Of a DNA stretch of 64,000 nt, positions 38,021 through 47,774 are shown piece by piece. Location of the stretch: positions 1 through 64,000 of the forward strand of contig JAJRUM010000014.1 in the NCBI GenBank assembly GCA_024277815.1, written 5' to 3'. This DNA comes from Gammaproteobacteria bacterium (lineage in GTDB: Bacteria > Pseudomonadota > Gammaproteobacteria > Xanthomonadales > SZUA-36). Position 1 is the first letter of the stretch. Each line of letters begins with the position of its first letter. The translations under genes and the position numbers were made by a program. The notes beneath the pieces are model-generated. The model was not told where the DNA came from, did no database searches, and saw only the letters and a list, made by a program, of their open reading frames with translations.

Positions 38021-38039
38021 GATGCAACTTGTGTGCCAA
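38021..38039 (-). promoter_or_regulatory. Sigma-54 promoter of pilA
   Basis: Minus strand TTGGCACACAAGTTGCATC. TGGCAC and TTGCA are separated by 5 bases, with the invariant GG and GC at -24/-12 spacing, a near-perfect RpoN site. Predicted start near 38012, giving a leader of about 85 bases. The adjacent pilR encodes a sigma-54 activator. Confidence 0.93.
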
Positions 38040-38111
38040 GCACAGAAAACCATATAAAACAGTGGTATATAAACAGGAGGTGGGTAGGAAGCAGGATAAG
38101 GACGTTCAAAT

Positions 38112-38136
38112 TGTCATAAAGTGACAAAAAGTGTCA
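38112..38136 (-). promoter_or_regulatory. Probable PilR enhancer: three TGTCA/TGACA motifs at 10-bp spacing
   Basis: TGTCA at 38112, TGACA (its inverse) at 38122 and TGTCA at 38132, one helical turn apart and about 75-115 bases upstream of the sigma-54 promoter. TGTC-containing repeats are the PilR sites in P. aeruginosa. The array overlaps the last codon of the ligase gene. Confidence 0.6.
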
Positions 38137-39711
38137 TGGCTGATCCTGCTTCTGGCTGTCAGAATAAATATATTTGCAGGCTCTGCCATCCTGCCAGAAC
38201 CTGGGAACCATGGGGCCATAGGTGATTGAGTAGACGGTGCGTTCTTGTAGTTGCGGGAGTTCCTGGTATATGAACAACAACTGTGCGAGGGAAAAGATGG
38301 TGCCGGCAACCAATACTGTACCGCCAAACAAGGTGCTCTGTTGCGCTCGAACCGCCTGCTGCAGATTCTTTTGCTGGTGGGTTGGTGTGTTGCTCAGGCT
38401 TAGTATCCAGCCTGCAATCAGTACCATCAAGACCTGGCTGGCTGGCATTATGAAGAGGCCACTAAGGCAGGCGTGGATAAAGCCTGCTATCAGGCTGATG
38501 GCGAGCAGCGCCCGCAACATCGGCTCGGTCGAAGGGGGATCCTTGTCATCATCCGTATTTCCGGCCATGTACCTAAATTGCATTAACAGCTTGAAACCCA
38601 GGCTCAGGATCAGGGCAACCACCAAGCCGAAAGCAATGATGCCCCATTCACCGAGAATCCGGAGCGGAAAACTGTGCGGGTGGGCCGGCAGGAATAAATT
38701 ACTGTTACAAGCGTAGCGGGTCGGACCGGTGCCCAGTACCGGGTGCTCCATTGCATCTTCAATGGCCAGCCGCCACAAGGTATTGCGGCCGGAAGAGTGG
38801 GCCATCGGCCGGCCGGCCGAATTGGCATAAAATGTACCTTGCCGGGCTTCCGGAAGCAGTGAGTTATTCAGGGCCAGAACGCCGCCATAAATCAATATGC
38901 CCGCCAGCAGGCCCGCCAGCTGGTAAACCAGCCAGTGTTTACGTTGGGCCGGCAGCCAAATCGCAATCACAGCCATGGCAATGAAGAGGCTGAATACGGT
39001 ACCGCGGGCGGCCAGCATGATGACCAGGAACCACTGTAAACCCAGTAAAGCCACGCAGGCGGTTTTGATCCAGCGCTTGCCTGGAAACAGCAGGGGCAAA
39101 ATTGCCAATACAGGCAGAAACCAGGTTTGTAGCTGGTTATAGAAACGAGGGTGGGCAAAGCGAATCAGCGCCTGGTGGTAACTGAATTCTTTCCCTGCTA
39201 CCCAGTTGGCAATGAAGCCCATTGATTCGACAGCAAAAACAGCAAAGCCCATGCTGGCCAGCAGCACGATGGCCCAGCGGTCAAAGGCGGCCCCAGCCAA
39301 TTCCCGGCTGGCTGCGACTACGGCGATTGACGCCAGCAGAACAAACATCATCGAGACATCCAACAACGCGTAGGCAACGTGATCCAGTCGCAGGGATGAA
39401 GCAATACCAATGGCAAAGAAAGCCAATAAGGTCACCCTGTCCGCTCTGGTAAGGCTGGCAATTTGTAGTTGGGCTTTGTAGCGCAGGGGGGCGTAGGCAA
39501 GGGTAAAGACCAGCAGTCCGGCGAGCAAGCCGAGCTGAGCCACGCGCTTGGTGTCAAAAACAGATAAAAACCCTGGGGGGTGGAATGCTGAGGTCAGAAC
39601 AAGATACAGGCCCAGCGCGATAACGACAATGAGGGCGGGGACAGCGGGGGGAGGGCCGGCGAGGGCCGGGCCCGCTGCGCAGGGTGGTGGCTTACCCGTT
39701 TGCGGATTCAT
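38134..39711 (-). CDS. O-antigen-ligase-family membrane protein, candidate pilin O-oligosaccharyltransferase
   Basis: 525 residues with about twelve membrane helices and one large periplasmic loop. The Wzy_C/WaaL-type signature is present: LAARGTVFSLF, GRNTLWRLAIEDAMEHPVLG and HPHSFPLRILGEWGI near residue 340. Such enzymes move lipid-linked glycans to lipid A or to proteins. Placed between pilR and pilA, with PilA ending in serine, it resembles TfpO/PilO-type pilin glycosyltransferases. No other O-antigen genes are nearby. Specificity is inference; an O-antigen ligase or polymerase remains possible. Confidence 0.8.
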   Translation of the reverse strand: MNPQTGKPPPCAAGPALAGPPPAVPALIVVIALGLYLVLTSAFHPPGFLSVFDTKRVAQLGLLAGLLVFTLAYAPLRYKAQLQIASLTRADRVTLLAFFAIGIASSLRLDHVAYALLDVSMMFVLLASIAVVAASRELAGAAFDRWAIVLLASMGFAVFAVESMGFIANWVAGKEFSYHQALIRFAHPRFYNQLQTWFLPVLAILPLLFPGKRWIKTACVALLGLQWFLVIMLAARGTVFSLFIAMAVIAIWLPAQRKHWLVYQLAGLLAGILIYGGVLALNNSLLPEARQGTFYANSAGRPMAHSSGRNTLWRLAIEDAMEHPVLGTGPTRYACNSNLFLPAHPHSFPLRILGEWGIIAFGLVVALILSLGFKLLMQFRYMAGNTDDDKDPPSTEPMLRALLAISLIAGFIHACLSGLFIMPASQVLMVLIAGWILSLSNTPTHQQKNLQQAVRAQQSTLFGGTVLVAGTIFSLAQLLFIYQELPQLQERTVYSITYGPMVPRFWQDGRACKYIYSDSQKQDQP

Positions 39712-39755
39712 CAGCCGATTTTTGTCGCTGTCGTTAAGGGTACCACGATTGTTGC

Positions 39756-41135
39756 TTATTCAATATCGAACTTTTTCAGCTTGTAACGGAAAGAGCGGAA
39801 GCTGATACCCAGCAGCTCAGCTGCACGGGTTTTGTTGTAGCGTGTTTTCTCCAGCGCATCCTCGAGCATTTTCTTTTCAATATCCTCGATATAGGTATCG
39901 AGGGTTTGCTCATCGTCCCGGTCTGAAAGGGGCTGTTGCTCTGGTTCATTGACGGTGACCTGCTCCAGCATCAGGTCATCGACGTTAATGGTATTGTCTT
40001 CGCACATGGTGATGGCGCGCTGCAGGATATTAATCAGCTCCCTGACATTACCTGTGTAGTTATGGTGCTCCAGTGCCTGCATGGCTGCCGGTGAAATGAC
40101 CGGCGCTGATTTTTCTTCCCATTGTTCGGATATTTCCTTCAGGAAGCGATTGGCAAGCTGCGCAATGTCATCCCTGCGGTCGCCGAGGCCCGGCATCGGG
40201 AGTTCGATGACATTGAGGCGGAAAAACAGGTCGCTGCGGAATTTGCCTTCCTCAACCAGTGGTCGTAACACCTGGTGTGACGCACTGAGTATGCGCACAT
40301 CGACCGGTATTTCTTTGCGCGCACCGATCGGCAGCACAGCTTTCTCCTGGATGACCCGCAGTAGTTTGACCTGCATATGCAGCGGCAGGTCAGCCACCTC
40401 ATCCAGCAACAAGGTACCACCGTCCGCTGCCTGAAACAGGCCTTCCTTGTCGGTGCCGGCACCGGTGAAACTGCCTTTCAGGTGGCCAAAAAATTCACTT
40501 TCCATTAATTCGGTCGGAATGGCACCACAGTTAACCGGCACGAATGGCTGGTCAGCGCGTGGACCGAGGTCGTGGATCATCCGTGCCGCCAGTTCCTTGC
40601 CGGACCCTGACTGGCCGGAAATCATCACGGGAGCCTGGCTGCGGGCAAGTTTGTTGATCATGCTCTTGCACTTCTGGATAGCTTCGGACTGGCCTGTCAG
40701 TCTGTCCAGTCCACTTTTGATAAAAGGACTGTCCTCTTCAACCGCCAGTGCGTCCAGGTCCGGCTCATCTTTGCGCAGCTTCAACCCGGTGCTGACCAGC
40801 TTCCTCAATATCGACAGGTCAACCGGCTTGGAGACAAAATCGAATGCGCCGATTTTTAACGCCAGCACGGCATCCTCGACTTTCCCGTGAGCGGTAATGA
40901 CGGCGGTTGGCAGTTGAGGGTATTTCTCAGCAATCTCAGCCACCAGGTCCAGACCATTGCCATCCGGCAAGCGCATATCTGTCAGGCAAAAACTGAAACT
41001 TTCTTCAGCCAGTGCGCGCCTGGCGGCCCCCAGATCCTCGGCGGTGGTCACGCGGAGCCCCATCCTGCTCAGGGTGAGGTCCAGCAATTCCCGGATATCG
41101 GGCTCATCATCAATGACTAGTACATGGTTCTGCAT
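39756..41135 (-). CDS. pilR: Sigma-54-dependent response regulator PilR
   Basis: NtrC-type activator of pilA. Receiver domain (1-115) with the acidic pair in VIDDEPDIRE and phospho-Asp in CLTDMRLPDGNG; AAA+ domain with Walker A ISGQSGSGKELAARMIHDLG and the sigma-54 contact loop as GSFTGA near residue 222 (GAFTGA class); FIS-type helix-turn-helix at the C-terminus (NKTRAAELLGISFRSFRYKL). 459 residues. Paired with pilS 74 bases upstream. Confidence 0.96.
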   Translation of the reverse strand: MQNHVLVIDDEPDIRELLDLTLSRMGLRVTTAEDLGAARRALAEESFSFCLTDMRLPDGNGLDLVAEIAEKYPQLPTAVITAHGKVEDAVLALKIGAFDFVSKPVDLSILRKLVSTGLKLRKDEPDLDALAVEEDSPFIKSGLDRLTGQSEAIQKCKSMINKLARSQAPVMISGQSGSGKELAARMIHDLGPRADQPFVPVNCGAIPTELMESEFFGHLKGSFTGAGTDKEGLFQAADGGTLLLDEVADLPLHMQVKLLRVIQEKAVLPIGARKEIPVDVRILSASHQVLRPLVEEGKFRSDLFFRLNVIELPMPGLGDRRDDIAQLANRFLKEISEQWEEKSAPVISPAAMQALEHHNYTGNVRELINILQRAITMCEDNTINVDDLMLEQVTVNEPEQQPLSDRDDEQTLDTYIEDIEKKMLEDALEKTRYNKTRAAELLGISFRSFRYKLKKFDIE

Positions 41136-41209
41136 GGCTTGTGCTATTTTCCAGTTTGGTTCTCTGAGTGCTTAGTATTTCCGGGTTCTCTGCATGGTTT
41201 TTGCAAATG

Positions 41210-42859
41210 TTAAGTTACTGCTGCATCAACTGCCTGAATGCTCACGTCCCTTTCATCGCGTGTTACTGCCAGGCGCACATGAAAGATTGTGCCACTGCCC
41301 AGTGTCGAGTCTACAGTAAGTTCAGCCTGATTGACTTCGCAAAGTTGCCTGGCAATGTACAAACCCAGGCCTGAGCCCTGTTTGTGGGTGGTGAAAAATG
41401 GTTCAAAAATGCGCTTCACTTGTTCATCAGGAATACCCGGCCCGTTATCTTCCACCGAGATGACGCAGTAGCCGGTGTCGGGCTGGTTGGCCATTCTGAG
41501 CCCTACGCGTGGGATTGCGGCATCCATGCGGGCGTGGCGCATGGCATTTTCCAGCAACTGCCATACGGCCTGATGCAGCTGGCTGCGGTCGAACAATACC
41601 AGCGTTTCACCTTCGTCCGGACCAATCTCCAGCTCCAGCACAATACCAGGAAGCGAGTTCTCAATTTCCAGCGCTAACTCCTGTAAAAATCCGGTTAACT
41701 CGAAAATATCCGGCCGGGATTTTTCGTGCCTGGACAGTTGCAGGATGTTTTCAACGATATCATTCATTCTTATGGACTGGGTGTGAATGATGTCGACCAG
41801 GCGTAAATCCGCATCTGCGATCACCTCTGACTCTGCCAGCAGCTGGGCAGCATGGCTGATGGCACCCAGTGGGTTGCGGATTTCATGTGCAATGGTGCCG
41901 GACAGGTTGGCCAGCAAATGTGCGGATAGCTCCATGGCGCGTTGTGAAACGACATCGTTGTCTTCGAGAAATATCAGTACCCGAATGCTGGTTGAGCCGG
42001 GTAAGGAAACAAACTTGGGCAATACCAGCGCCTGGCTGCTGTGCAACCGCAACGGCCCAACCTCGACCGACGGATCATCGCGCCATTTTGTCAGTGCTGC
42101 ATCAAGCTGCGGGGAGACGTCGGTCAAAAGCTTGCGCTGGGCCACCGGGCTTCCAAGCAGAAACCAGGCGGACTCGTTGATCAGCTGGATTCTGCAATCA
42201 GAGTCAACCGCGAGCACACCGCTGCGCATACGGCGAATGATCAGCTCGTTGATCTGTTCGAGCCTGGTCAGTTCTACCGCTTGTTGTTCTGCGATCAGAC
42301 GGTAGTCGCGCAGCCAGTGGGAGAGCAGGTTCAGTACGATGGTAATTATAAATGTCAGGGCCCCGAAAAGGCTGGCCTGAACCACCACGGACTGTGCTTC
42401 ATCCCGCAGCAACATGTCAACCAGGGACTCACCGACGAATGCAATAACAACCAGCGAGGCAAGGAACAGTGCAATCCGCAATGGCAGCAGGATAGCTGCC
42501 GAAGCACTGGCAAATATCAGCAGGATCGCTATGCCACTTTCCAGCCCACTGGAGATGAACTGCAGAATGGACAGAAAAAGAATATCTGTGAACAGCGAGA
42601 TCTGGGCGAGGAAGTAGGCCTGGTTTACTTTTCCGCGGGTTTCATAGGCCAGAAAAATGGCCATGACCACATAGGATATCAGAATGGTCCCGCCGATCGC
42701 TCCCTTGTCCTGTGTGTACGGTGTTGTCAGCAGGCCGGAAAAAAAAGCGAACAGCAGTGAGAGGCTGACCACAGCGCGGAATAAATTCAGGTAGATCACA
42801 ACCCGGCGGGTCAGCGCCTTAGGTAAAGGGTAGTTGTTCAAATCTGTGTTTTGGCTCAC
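41210..42859 (-). CDS. pilS: Sensor histidine kinase PilS
   Basis: Partner kinase of PilR. Six N-terminal membrane helices (about 25-190), a PAS-like domain (about 200-290), the phospho-histidine box TIAHEIRNPLGAISHAAQLL near residue 322, and HATPase motifs LENAMRHA, VEDNGPGIP and FFTTHKQGSGLGLYIARQL. 549 residues. In Pseudomonas PilS senses pilin in the membrane through its transmembrane part. Divergent from sucC; the 190-base gap has no gene that I can see. Confidence 0.95.
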   Translation of the reverse strand: MSQNTDLNNYPLPKALTRRVVIYLNLFRAVVSLSLLFAFFSGLLTTPYTQDKGAIGGTILISYVVMAIFLAYETRGKVNQAYFLAQISLFTDILFLSILQFISSGLESGIAILLIFASASAAILLPLRIALFLASLVVIAFVGESLVDMLLRDEAQSVVVQASLFGALTFIITIVLNLLSHWLRDYRLIAEQQAVELTRLEQINELIIRRMRSGVLAVDSDCRIQLINESAWFLLGSPVAQRKLLTDVSPQLDAALTKWRDDPSVEVGPLRLHSSQALVLPKFVSLPGSTSIRVLIFLEDNDVVSQRAMELSAHLLANLSGTIAHEIRNPLGAISHAAQLLAESEVIADADLRLVDIIHTQSIRMNDIVENILQLSRHEKSRPDIFELTGFLQELALEIENSLPGIVLELEIGPDEGETLVLFDRSQLHQAVWQLLENAMRHARMDAAIPRVGLRMANQPDTGYCVISVEDNGPGIPDEQVKRIFEPFFTTHKQGSGLGLYIARQLCEVNQAELTVDSTLGSGTIFHVRLAVTRDERDVSIQAVDAAVT

Positions 42860-43049
42860 TTTTTTTCCCTGCAGAGTTCGCCCGGTTTATGCGCCGGGTC
42901 GTGACTGAGCTCCAATTTCTGCATGCCTGTGTGTGGAGTATATCATTCTGGTTTATCTTTGCTTTGAATGCCGTTTCGGGGGAAAATACACCCCTTGGGC
43001 CGGGTGAAACTCTGGCTGTTGATTTCGAGGCTTTGTATTAGGAGTAAGC

Positions 43050-44228
43050 ATGAATTTCCATGAATATCAGGCGAAAGATTTATTTGCCAGTTACGGGGTA
43101 CCTGTACCTGCAGGAACAATAGCCCGGACACCGGACGAAGCGGTTATTGCGGCCCAGGGTCTCGGCGGCCAGATGTGGGTTGTCAAGGCACAGGTCCATG
43201 CCGGCGGGCGGGGTAAAGCTGGCGGTGTGAAAGTGGTGCGTGGTCTGGACGAGGTACGTGCAGAAGCCAACCGTATGTTGAGCATGACCGTTACGACTTA
43301 CCAGACAGGCGGACGGGCGATGCCAGTGGATTCGGTACTGATTGCCGAGGCTATTGATATCGAGACCGAACTCTATCTGTCAGCCCTGATTGACCGGGTC
43401 AATCGTTGTGTAACATTTATGGGTTCTGCTGCCGGCGGCGTTGATATCGAGCACGTGGCAGCTACCGAGCCGGAAAAAATCGTCACCGTCACGGTCGACA
43501 ATACTGCTGGTTTTCAGGCTTACCAGGCTCGCCAGATGGGCTTTGGCATGGGCCTCTCGGCCCGGCACGTCAAGCAATTGGCACAGATAATGTCAGCGTT
43601 GTATAAGCTGTTTATTGACAAAGACCTCAGCCTGCTGGAAGTCAACCCATTGATTATTGACGGTGATGACAATCTGATTGCACTGGATGCAAAGATCAAT
43701 ATGGACGACAACGCTTTGTTCAGACACCCGGATCTGGCCGCAATGCGGGATGAAGCCCAGGAAGATCCGACCGAAGCAGCGGCCAGCCGCCATGGACTGA
43801 ATTACATTACGCTCGACGGCAACATTGCTTGCATGGTGAATGGTGCGGGCCTGGCTATGGCGACCATGGATGTGGTCAAGCTGAATGGTGGCGAGCCGGC
43901 AAACTTCCTTGATGTGGGCGGCGGCACCAATGCAGCGCGCGTAAAAGAAGCGTTCAAGATCATCCTTTCAGGTGAAAGTGTCGAAGCCATCCTGGTGAAT
44001 ATTTTTGGTGGTATTGTGCGTTGCGACCTGATTGCTGAAGGCATCATTGCTGCCGTTGAGGAAGTGGGTGTTTCGGTACCGGTTATCGTGCGACTGGAAG
44101 GCACTAAAGTAGATGAGGGCCGGCAACTGCTGGCAGACAGCGGTCTGGCCATAATATCTGCGTCGGATTTGAATGATGCCGCCCAAAAAGCGGTTGCAGC
44201 AGCCAAAAATAGCGGGGTGGTTCAATGA
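43050..44228 (+). CDS. sucC: Succinyl-CoA synthetase, beta subunit
   Basis: TCA-cycle enzyme that couples succinyl-CoA cleavage to nucleotide triphosphate synthesis. ATP-grasp domain starting [57 protein letters not shown], and the CoA-ligase domain [22 protein letters not shown] ribosome-binding site. 392 residues. Overlaps sucD by ATGA. Confidence 0.97.
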   Translation: MNFHEYQAKDLFASYGVPVPAGTIARTPDEAVIAAQGLGGQMWVVKAQVHAGGRGKAGGVKVVRGLDEVRAEANRMLSMTVTTYQTGGRAMPVDSVLIAEAIDIETELYLSALIDRVNRCVTFMGSAAGGVDIEHVAATEPEKIVTVTVDNTAGFQAYQARQMGFGMGLSARHVKQLAQIMSALYKLFIDKDLSLLEVNPLIIDGDDNLIALDAKINMDDNALFRHPDLAAMRDEAQEDPTEAAASRHGLNYITLDGNIACMVNGAGLAMATMDVVKLNGGEPANFLDVGGGTNAARVKEAFKIILSGESVEAILVNIFGGIVRCDLIAEGIIAAVEEVGVSVPVIVRLEGTKVDEGRQLLADSGLAIISASDLNDAAQKAVAAAKNSGVVQ

Positions 44229-45094
44229 GCGTTCTGGTCAACAAGGATACCAAGGTTATTTGCCAGGGTTTTACCGGCAGCCAGGGAACATTTCATTCAG
44301 AGCAGGCGCTGGACTATGGTACTCAACTGGTGGGTGGCGTAACGCCGGGTAAAGGTGGCCAGCAGCACCTGGGTTTGCCTATTTTTAATACGGTTGCAGA
44401 GGCTGTAGCAGAAACCGGTGCGGATGCCACGGTGATATTTGTACCACCACCGTTTGCTGCTGATGCCATCCTCGAAGCCGCTGATGCAGGTCTTGGAGTG
44501 ATTGTTGCCATTACCGAGGGCATTCCTGTGCAGGATATGATCCGGGTCAAGGCCGTGCTTCAGGACCAGCCGGATACCTGGCTGATCGGTCCCAACTGCC
44601 CGGGCATCATAACGCCCGGGGAGTGCAAAATTGGAATCATGCCTGGCCGTATTCACAGCCCCGGCAAAGTGGGTGTGGTTTCGCGTTCCGGCACCCTGAC
44701 CTATGAAGCAGTATTCCAGACGACCCAGGAAGGTCTTGGGCAGACAACCGTGATCGGTATCGGTGGTGACCCCATCCAGGGCATGAACTTTATTGACTGC
44801 CTGCGGCTGTTCCAGGATGACGAAAAAACCGAAGGTATCATCATGGTGGGCGAGATCGGTGGTTCCGCAGAGGAAGAGGCAGCGGAGTTTATTTCCGAAT
44901 ACGTTAGCAAGCCCGTGGTGGCCTATATTGCCGGTGTCACCGCACCTCCAGGCAAGCGTATGGGGCATGCGGGTGCAATTATTGCAGGTGGTAAAGGCAC
45001 AGCAGAGGCCAAGTTTGAGGCCTTGGAAGCCGCGGGTGTCACCACGGTCCGGTCTCCGGCTGACCTTGGAAATGCAATCAAGCAGCGGCTGTAG
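44225..45094 (+). CDS. sucD: Succinyl-CoA synthetase, alpha subunit
   Basis: Carries the phosphohistidine and CoA-binding Rossmann domain. [59 protein letters not shown], and the active-site histidine in [17 protein letters not shown] near residue 247. 289 residues, normal. Forms an operon with sucC only; no sucAB or lpd nearby. Confidence 0.97.
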   Translation: MSVLVNKDTKVICQGFTGSQGTFHSEQALDYGTQLVGGVTPGKGGQQHLGLPIFNTVAEAVAETGADATVIFVPPPFAADAILEAADAGLGVIVAITEGIPVQDMIRVKAVLQDQPDTWLIGPNCPGIITPGECKIGIMPGRIHSPGKVGVVSRSGTLTYEAVFQTTQEGLGQTTVIGIGGDPIQGMNFIDCLRLFQDDEKTEGIIMVGEIGGSAEEEAAEFISEYVSKPVVAYIAGVTAPPGKRMGHAGAIIAGGKGTAEAKFEALEAAGVTTVRSPADLGNAIKQRL

Positions 45095-45107
45095 TCATTA
45101 CTATGAT

Positions 45108-45133
45108 GGTCTGCCTGAGCGCTCAGGCAGACC
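45108..45133 (+). terminator. Perfect 26-bp palindrome after sucD
   Basis: GGTCTGCCTGAGC directly followed by its reverse complement GCTCAGGCAGACC, 14 bases after the sucD stop. It would form a very stable hairpin. No U-tract follows, so it may be an RNA-stabilising 3' end, a Rho-type end, or a dyad binding site. Confidence 0.5.
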
Positions 45134-45140
45134 TGTCCAA

Positions 45141-45166
45141 CGGTTGACAGCCCAGCGGTTGACAGC
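45141..45166 (+). repeat. Two 11-bp direct repeats abutting the nadE start
   Basis: CGGTTGACAGC at 45141-45151 and 45156-45166, 15 bases apart, the second ending directly at the ATG. No Shine-Dalgarno sequence is visible between them. Could be an operator or a slippage duplication. Confidence 0.55.
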
Positions 45167-46840
45167 ATGATCTCCATCGCCCTTGCACAGCAGGATTTCC
45201 CGGTGGGAGATATGGATGGCAACCTTGCGCGGGCACAGCAAAGTATTGCGTCTGCTATTGCCAGCCAGGCAGATATCATCCTGTTTCCCGAGATGGCTCT
45301 CAGCGGTTACCCGCCGGAGGATCTGGTATTGCGCCCGGGATTCATGGCCCATTGCCATTCGGTGCTCGAAACGCTGGTTGAGAGCGTGCATGGCATTGAT
45401 GTCGTTATTGGGCACCCCTGGCAGTCAGGTTCTGAAAGGTTCAATGCCGTCAGCTGGATTCGCGATGGCAAAGTGCTGGGCCGGTATTTCAAGCAGGTTC
45501 TTCCCAACTATGCGGTGTTCGACGAACACCGGTACTTTGCAGCAGGAACTGAGCCGCTGCTGGTTGAGTTGAATGGCCACAAGCTGGCCGTTTTGATTTG
45601 TGAGGATACCTGGGTGCCCGGGCCCGCCTCGGTCGCGCAGGCAGCGGGGGCTGAACTTATATTGGTAGCCAACGCGTCGCCTTACGCGCAGACAAAACTT
45701 GCGGATCGACTGGCCATGTTTAACAGCCGTCACCAGGATTGTGGCTTGCCGATGGTCTATTGCAACCTGGTGGGTGGTCAGGACGAGTTGGTTTTCGATG
45801 GCCGTTCGATGTTGATGAGCGCCGATGGCCACTTCAGCATGCTGGCCGAAACATGCAGCCAGGCATTGGTGATGGCAACTTTTCTGCCGGCCACCGGCGA
45901 GCTGTATTTTGAAGGCCATCAGCATGAACCACAGGCCACCGGGGAGGCACTTCTTGCGCAGCAAGACAGCAATGCCTGCATTTACACTGCCCTGGTGCGT
46001 GGGCTGCGGGACTATATTGTTAAAAATGGTTTTAGCGACATCCTGATTGGCTTGTCAGGCGGGATAGATTCAGCGCTCACGCTGGCCCTGGCGGTTGATG
46101 CATTGGGCCCGGCACATGTGCACGCTGTCATGATGCCGTCCCGGCACACCTCCGATTTAAGCCTTGAACTGGCTCGCCAACAGGCTGAAATGCTTAAGAT
46201 TGCCTATCAGGAGATATCTATCGAGCCCGCATTCGAGGCATTGCTGGGCTCCCTTGAAGTATCCTTTGAAGGTTGTTCTGCTGATGTTACTGAGGAGAAC
46301 CTGCAGGCCCGGGTACGTGGCAACCTGTTGATGGCGTTGTCGAATAAATTTGGCTGGATGGTGCTGGCGACGGGTAACAAGAGTGAACTGGCGGTGGGTT
46401 ACAGCACCATATATGGTGACATGTGCGGTGGTTTCTCGCCCATCAAGGATTGCTTCAAAACACGGGTGTACGAGCTGAGCAACTACAGGAACACGGTATC
46501 AGCCGCGATTCCACAGGCCGTGATCGAGCGGCCGCCATCTGCCGAGTTGGCCCCGCAGCAGCTTGATCAGGATCGCCTGCCACCGTATGAGCTTCTGGAT
46601 CAGATCCTTTATCACTATATTGAACAGGACTGGTCGATCAGTAAAATTGTTGCGGACGGTTTTGCTGAGGAAACGGTGCGCCGGGTGGCGGCGATGGTCA
46701 TAAGGAACGAATATAAGCGCCGCCAGGGTGCGCCAGGTGTACGGGTTACCTCAAGGGCTTTTGGACGGGACAGGCGCTATCCGATAACTTCTGGCTGGCA
46801 TGAAGACACGGCAGGCCCGCCACCTTCCGGCGGGAGCTAA
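45167..46840 (+). CDS. nadE: Glutamine-dependent NAD+ synthetase NadE
   Basis: Final step of NAD synthesis, amidating nicotinate adenine dinucleotide. N-terminal nitrilase-type glutaminase (1-260) with catalytic Glu in FPEMALSGYPPEDL, Lys in QVLPNYAVFDEHRYF and Cys in LICEDTW near residue 145. C-terminal synthetase with the PP-loop GLSGGIDSALTLALAVDALG near 297 and TGNKSELAVGYSTIYGDMCG. 557 residues. Stop overlaps that of bamD on the other strand. Confidence 0.96.
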   Translation: MISIALAQQDFPVGDMDGNLARAQQSIASAIASQADIILFPEMALSGYPPEDLVLRPGFMAHCHSVLETLVESVHGIDVVIGHPWQSGSERFNAVSWIRDGKVLGRYFKQVLPNYAVFDEHRYFAAGTEPLLVELNGHKLAVLICEDTWVPGPASVAQAAGAELILVANASPYAQTKLADRLAMFNSRHQDCGLPMVYCNLVGGQDELVFDGRSMLMSADGHFSMLAETCSQALVMATFLPATGELYFEGHQHEPQATGEALLAQQDSNACIYTALVRGLRDYIVKNGFSDILIGLSGGIDSALTLALAVDALGPAHVHAVMMPSRHTSDLSLELARQQAEMLKIAYQEISIEPAFEALLGSLEVSFEGCSADVTEENLQARVRGNLLMALSNKFGWMVLATGNKSELAVGYSTIYGDMCGGFSPIKDCFKTRVYELSNYRNTVSAAIPQAVIERPPSAELAPQQLDQDRLPPYELLDQILYHYIEQDWSISKIVADGFAEETVRRVAAMVIRNEYKRRQGAPGVRVTSRAFGRDRRYPITSGWHEDTAGPPPSGGS

Positions 46841-47673
46841 TCTTTGCCCCAGGGCCACATACGGCTGAAAAAGCCTTGCTTTGACTCGCCGGTTACCAGT
46901 GGGTGGTCGGGGTAGTTGAGCGCCAGTATTTTCATCGTGTCTTCGGCCAGTTCCGGCAGCCCCATCTCGGTATAGGAAATGTACAGAATCTCAAGTGCGC
47001 CTGCAGTTTCCGGGGTGCCGGGGTAGGTTTCAATGGCGTACCTGGCGCGGTTTGCAGAGGCTACATAGGCTTTGCGGCGCAGGTAGTAGCGGGCAACATC
47101 CAGTTCGTAGAATGACAGGTTGTTGCGCAGGAAGACCATGCGCTGCCGCGCATCCGGTGCGTAGCGGCTATCCGGAAAACGGCGGATCAATTCATCAAAA
47201 TCCCGAAATGATTCACGGGCTGCGGTCTGGTCCCGGTCACGAACACGGGAAGGCATCATGCGTTCCATGAAGCCGACACGCCGGTCGTAGTTGGTCAGCC
47301 CACGCAGGTAATACGCATAGTCAACGTTCGGGTGGCTGGGGTAGGTCCGGATAAACCTGTCTGCCGTTGACAAGGCCGCATCAGGCCTGCCGCCTTTATG
47401 ATAGGCGTAGGCCAGTTCCAGCTGAGCCTGTTCTGTATAACGCCCGAATGGATAACGTGTCGACAAGCGCTGGTATTGGTTAATGGCCCGTGACCAGTTC
47501 TGTCCATTCAGGTAGCGCTTCGCGTCTGCATACATTTCCGCAGCGGGTTTGTCCGCTTCCACGCCTTTGTCTTTCTTGCAGCCGGGAACAGTGATCAACA
47601 GCGAAGCGATCATTGCGGCAGTCAGTAGTTTTGAGCTGATGGAGAGCCTGGTGGCAAGAGCAGATGGAAACAT
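46837..47673 (-). CDS. bamD: Outer-membrane assembly lipoprotein BamD
   Basis: Essential lipoprotein of the BAM complex. Start chosen at MFPSALATRLSISSK, giving a signal peptide and lipobox-like ITVPGC (Pro at -2 is unusual; the rest fits). Five TPR-like repeats follow: AEMYADAKRYLNGQNWSRAI, YPFGRYTEQAQLELAYAYH, HPNVDYAYYLRGLTNYDR, FPDSRYAPDARQRM. 278 residues, normal. An upstream extension of 38 codons is open but lies in the intergenic region and lacks signal-peptide logic. Divergent from rluD, as commonly seen. Confidence 0.93.
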   Translation of the reverse strand: MFPSALATRLSISSKLLTAAMIASLLITVPGCKKDKGVEADKPAAEMYADAKRYLNGQNWSRAINQYQRLSTRYPFGRYTEQAQLELAYAYHKGGRPDAALSTADRFIRTYPSHPNVDYAYYLRGLTNYDRRVGFMERMMPSRVRDRDQTAARESFRDFDELIRRFPDSRYAPDARQRMVFLRNNLSFYELDVARYYLRRKAYVASANRARYAIETYPGTPETAGALEILYISYTEMGLPELAEDTMKILALNYPDHPLVTGESKQGFFSRMWPWGKD

Positions 47674-47774
47674 TATAAGGCCTGACGAAATACTGAAGGC
47701 GGAATGATAGCGAAAAGGGCTCAATAAAGCCATACAATAGACCTTTGCAAGCACAGGGCCGGGCAGCCGGGTGA

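Noticed and set aside
42041-42760. 239-codon frame antisense to pilS
   Set aside because: Low-complexity Gln/Asn composition from reverse-reading the kinase; no independent support.
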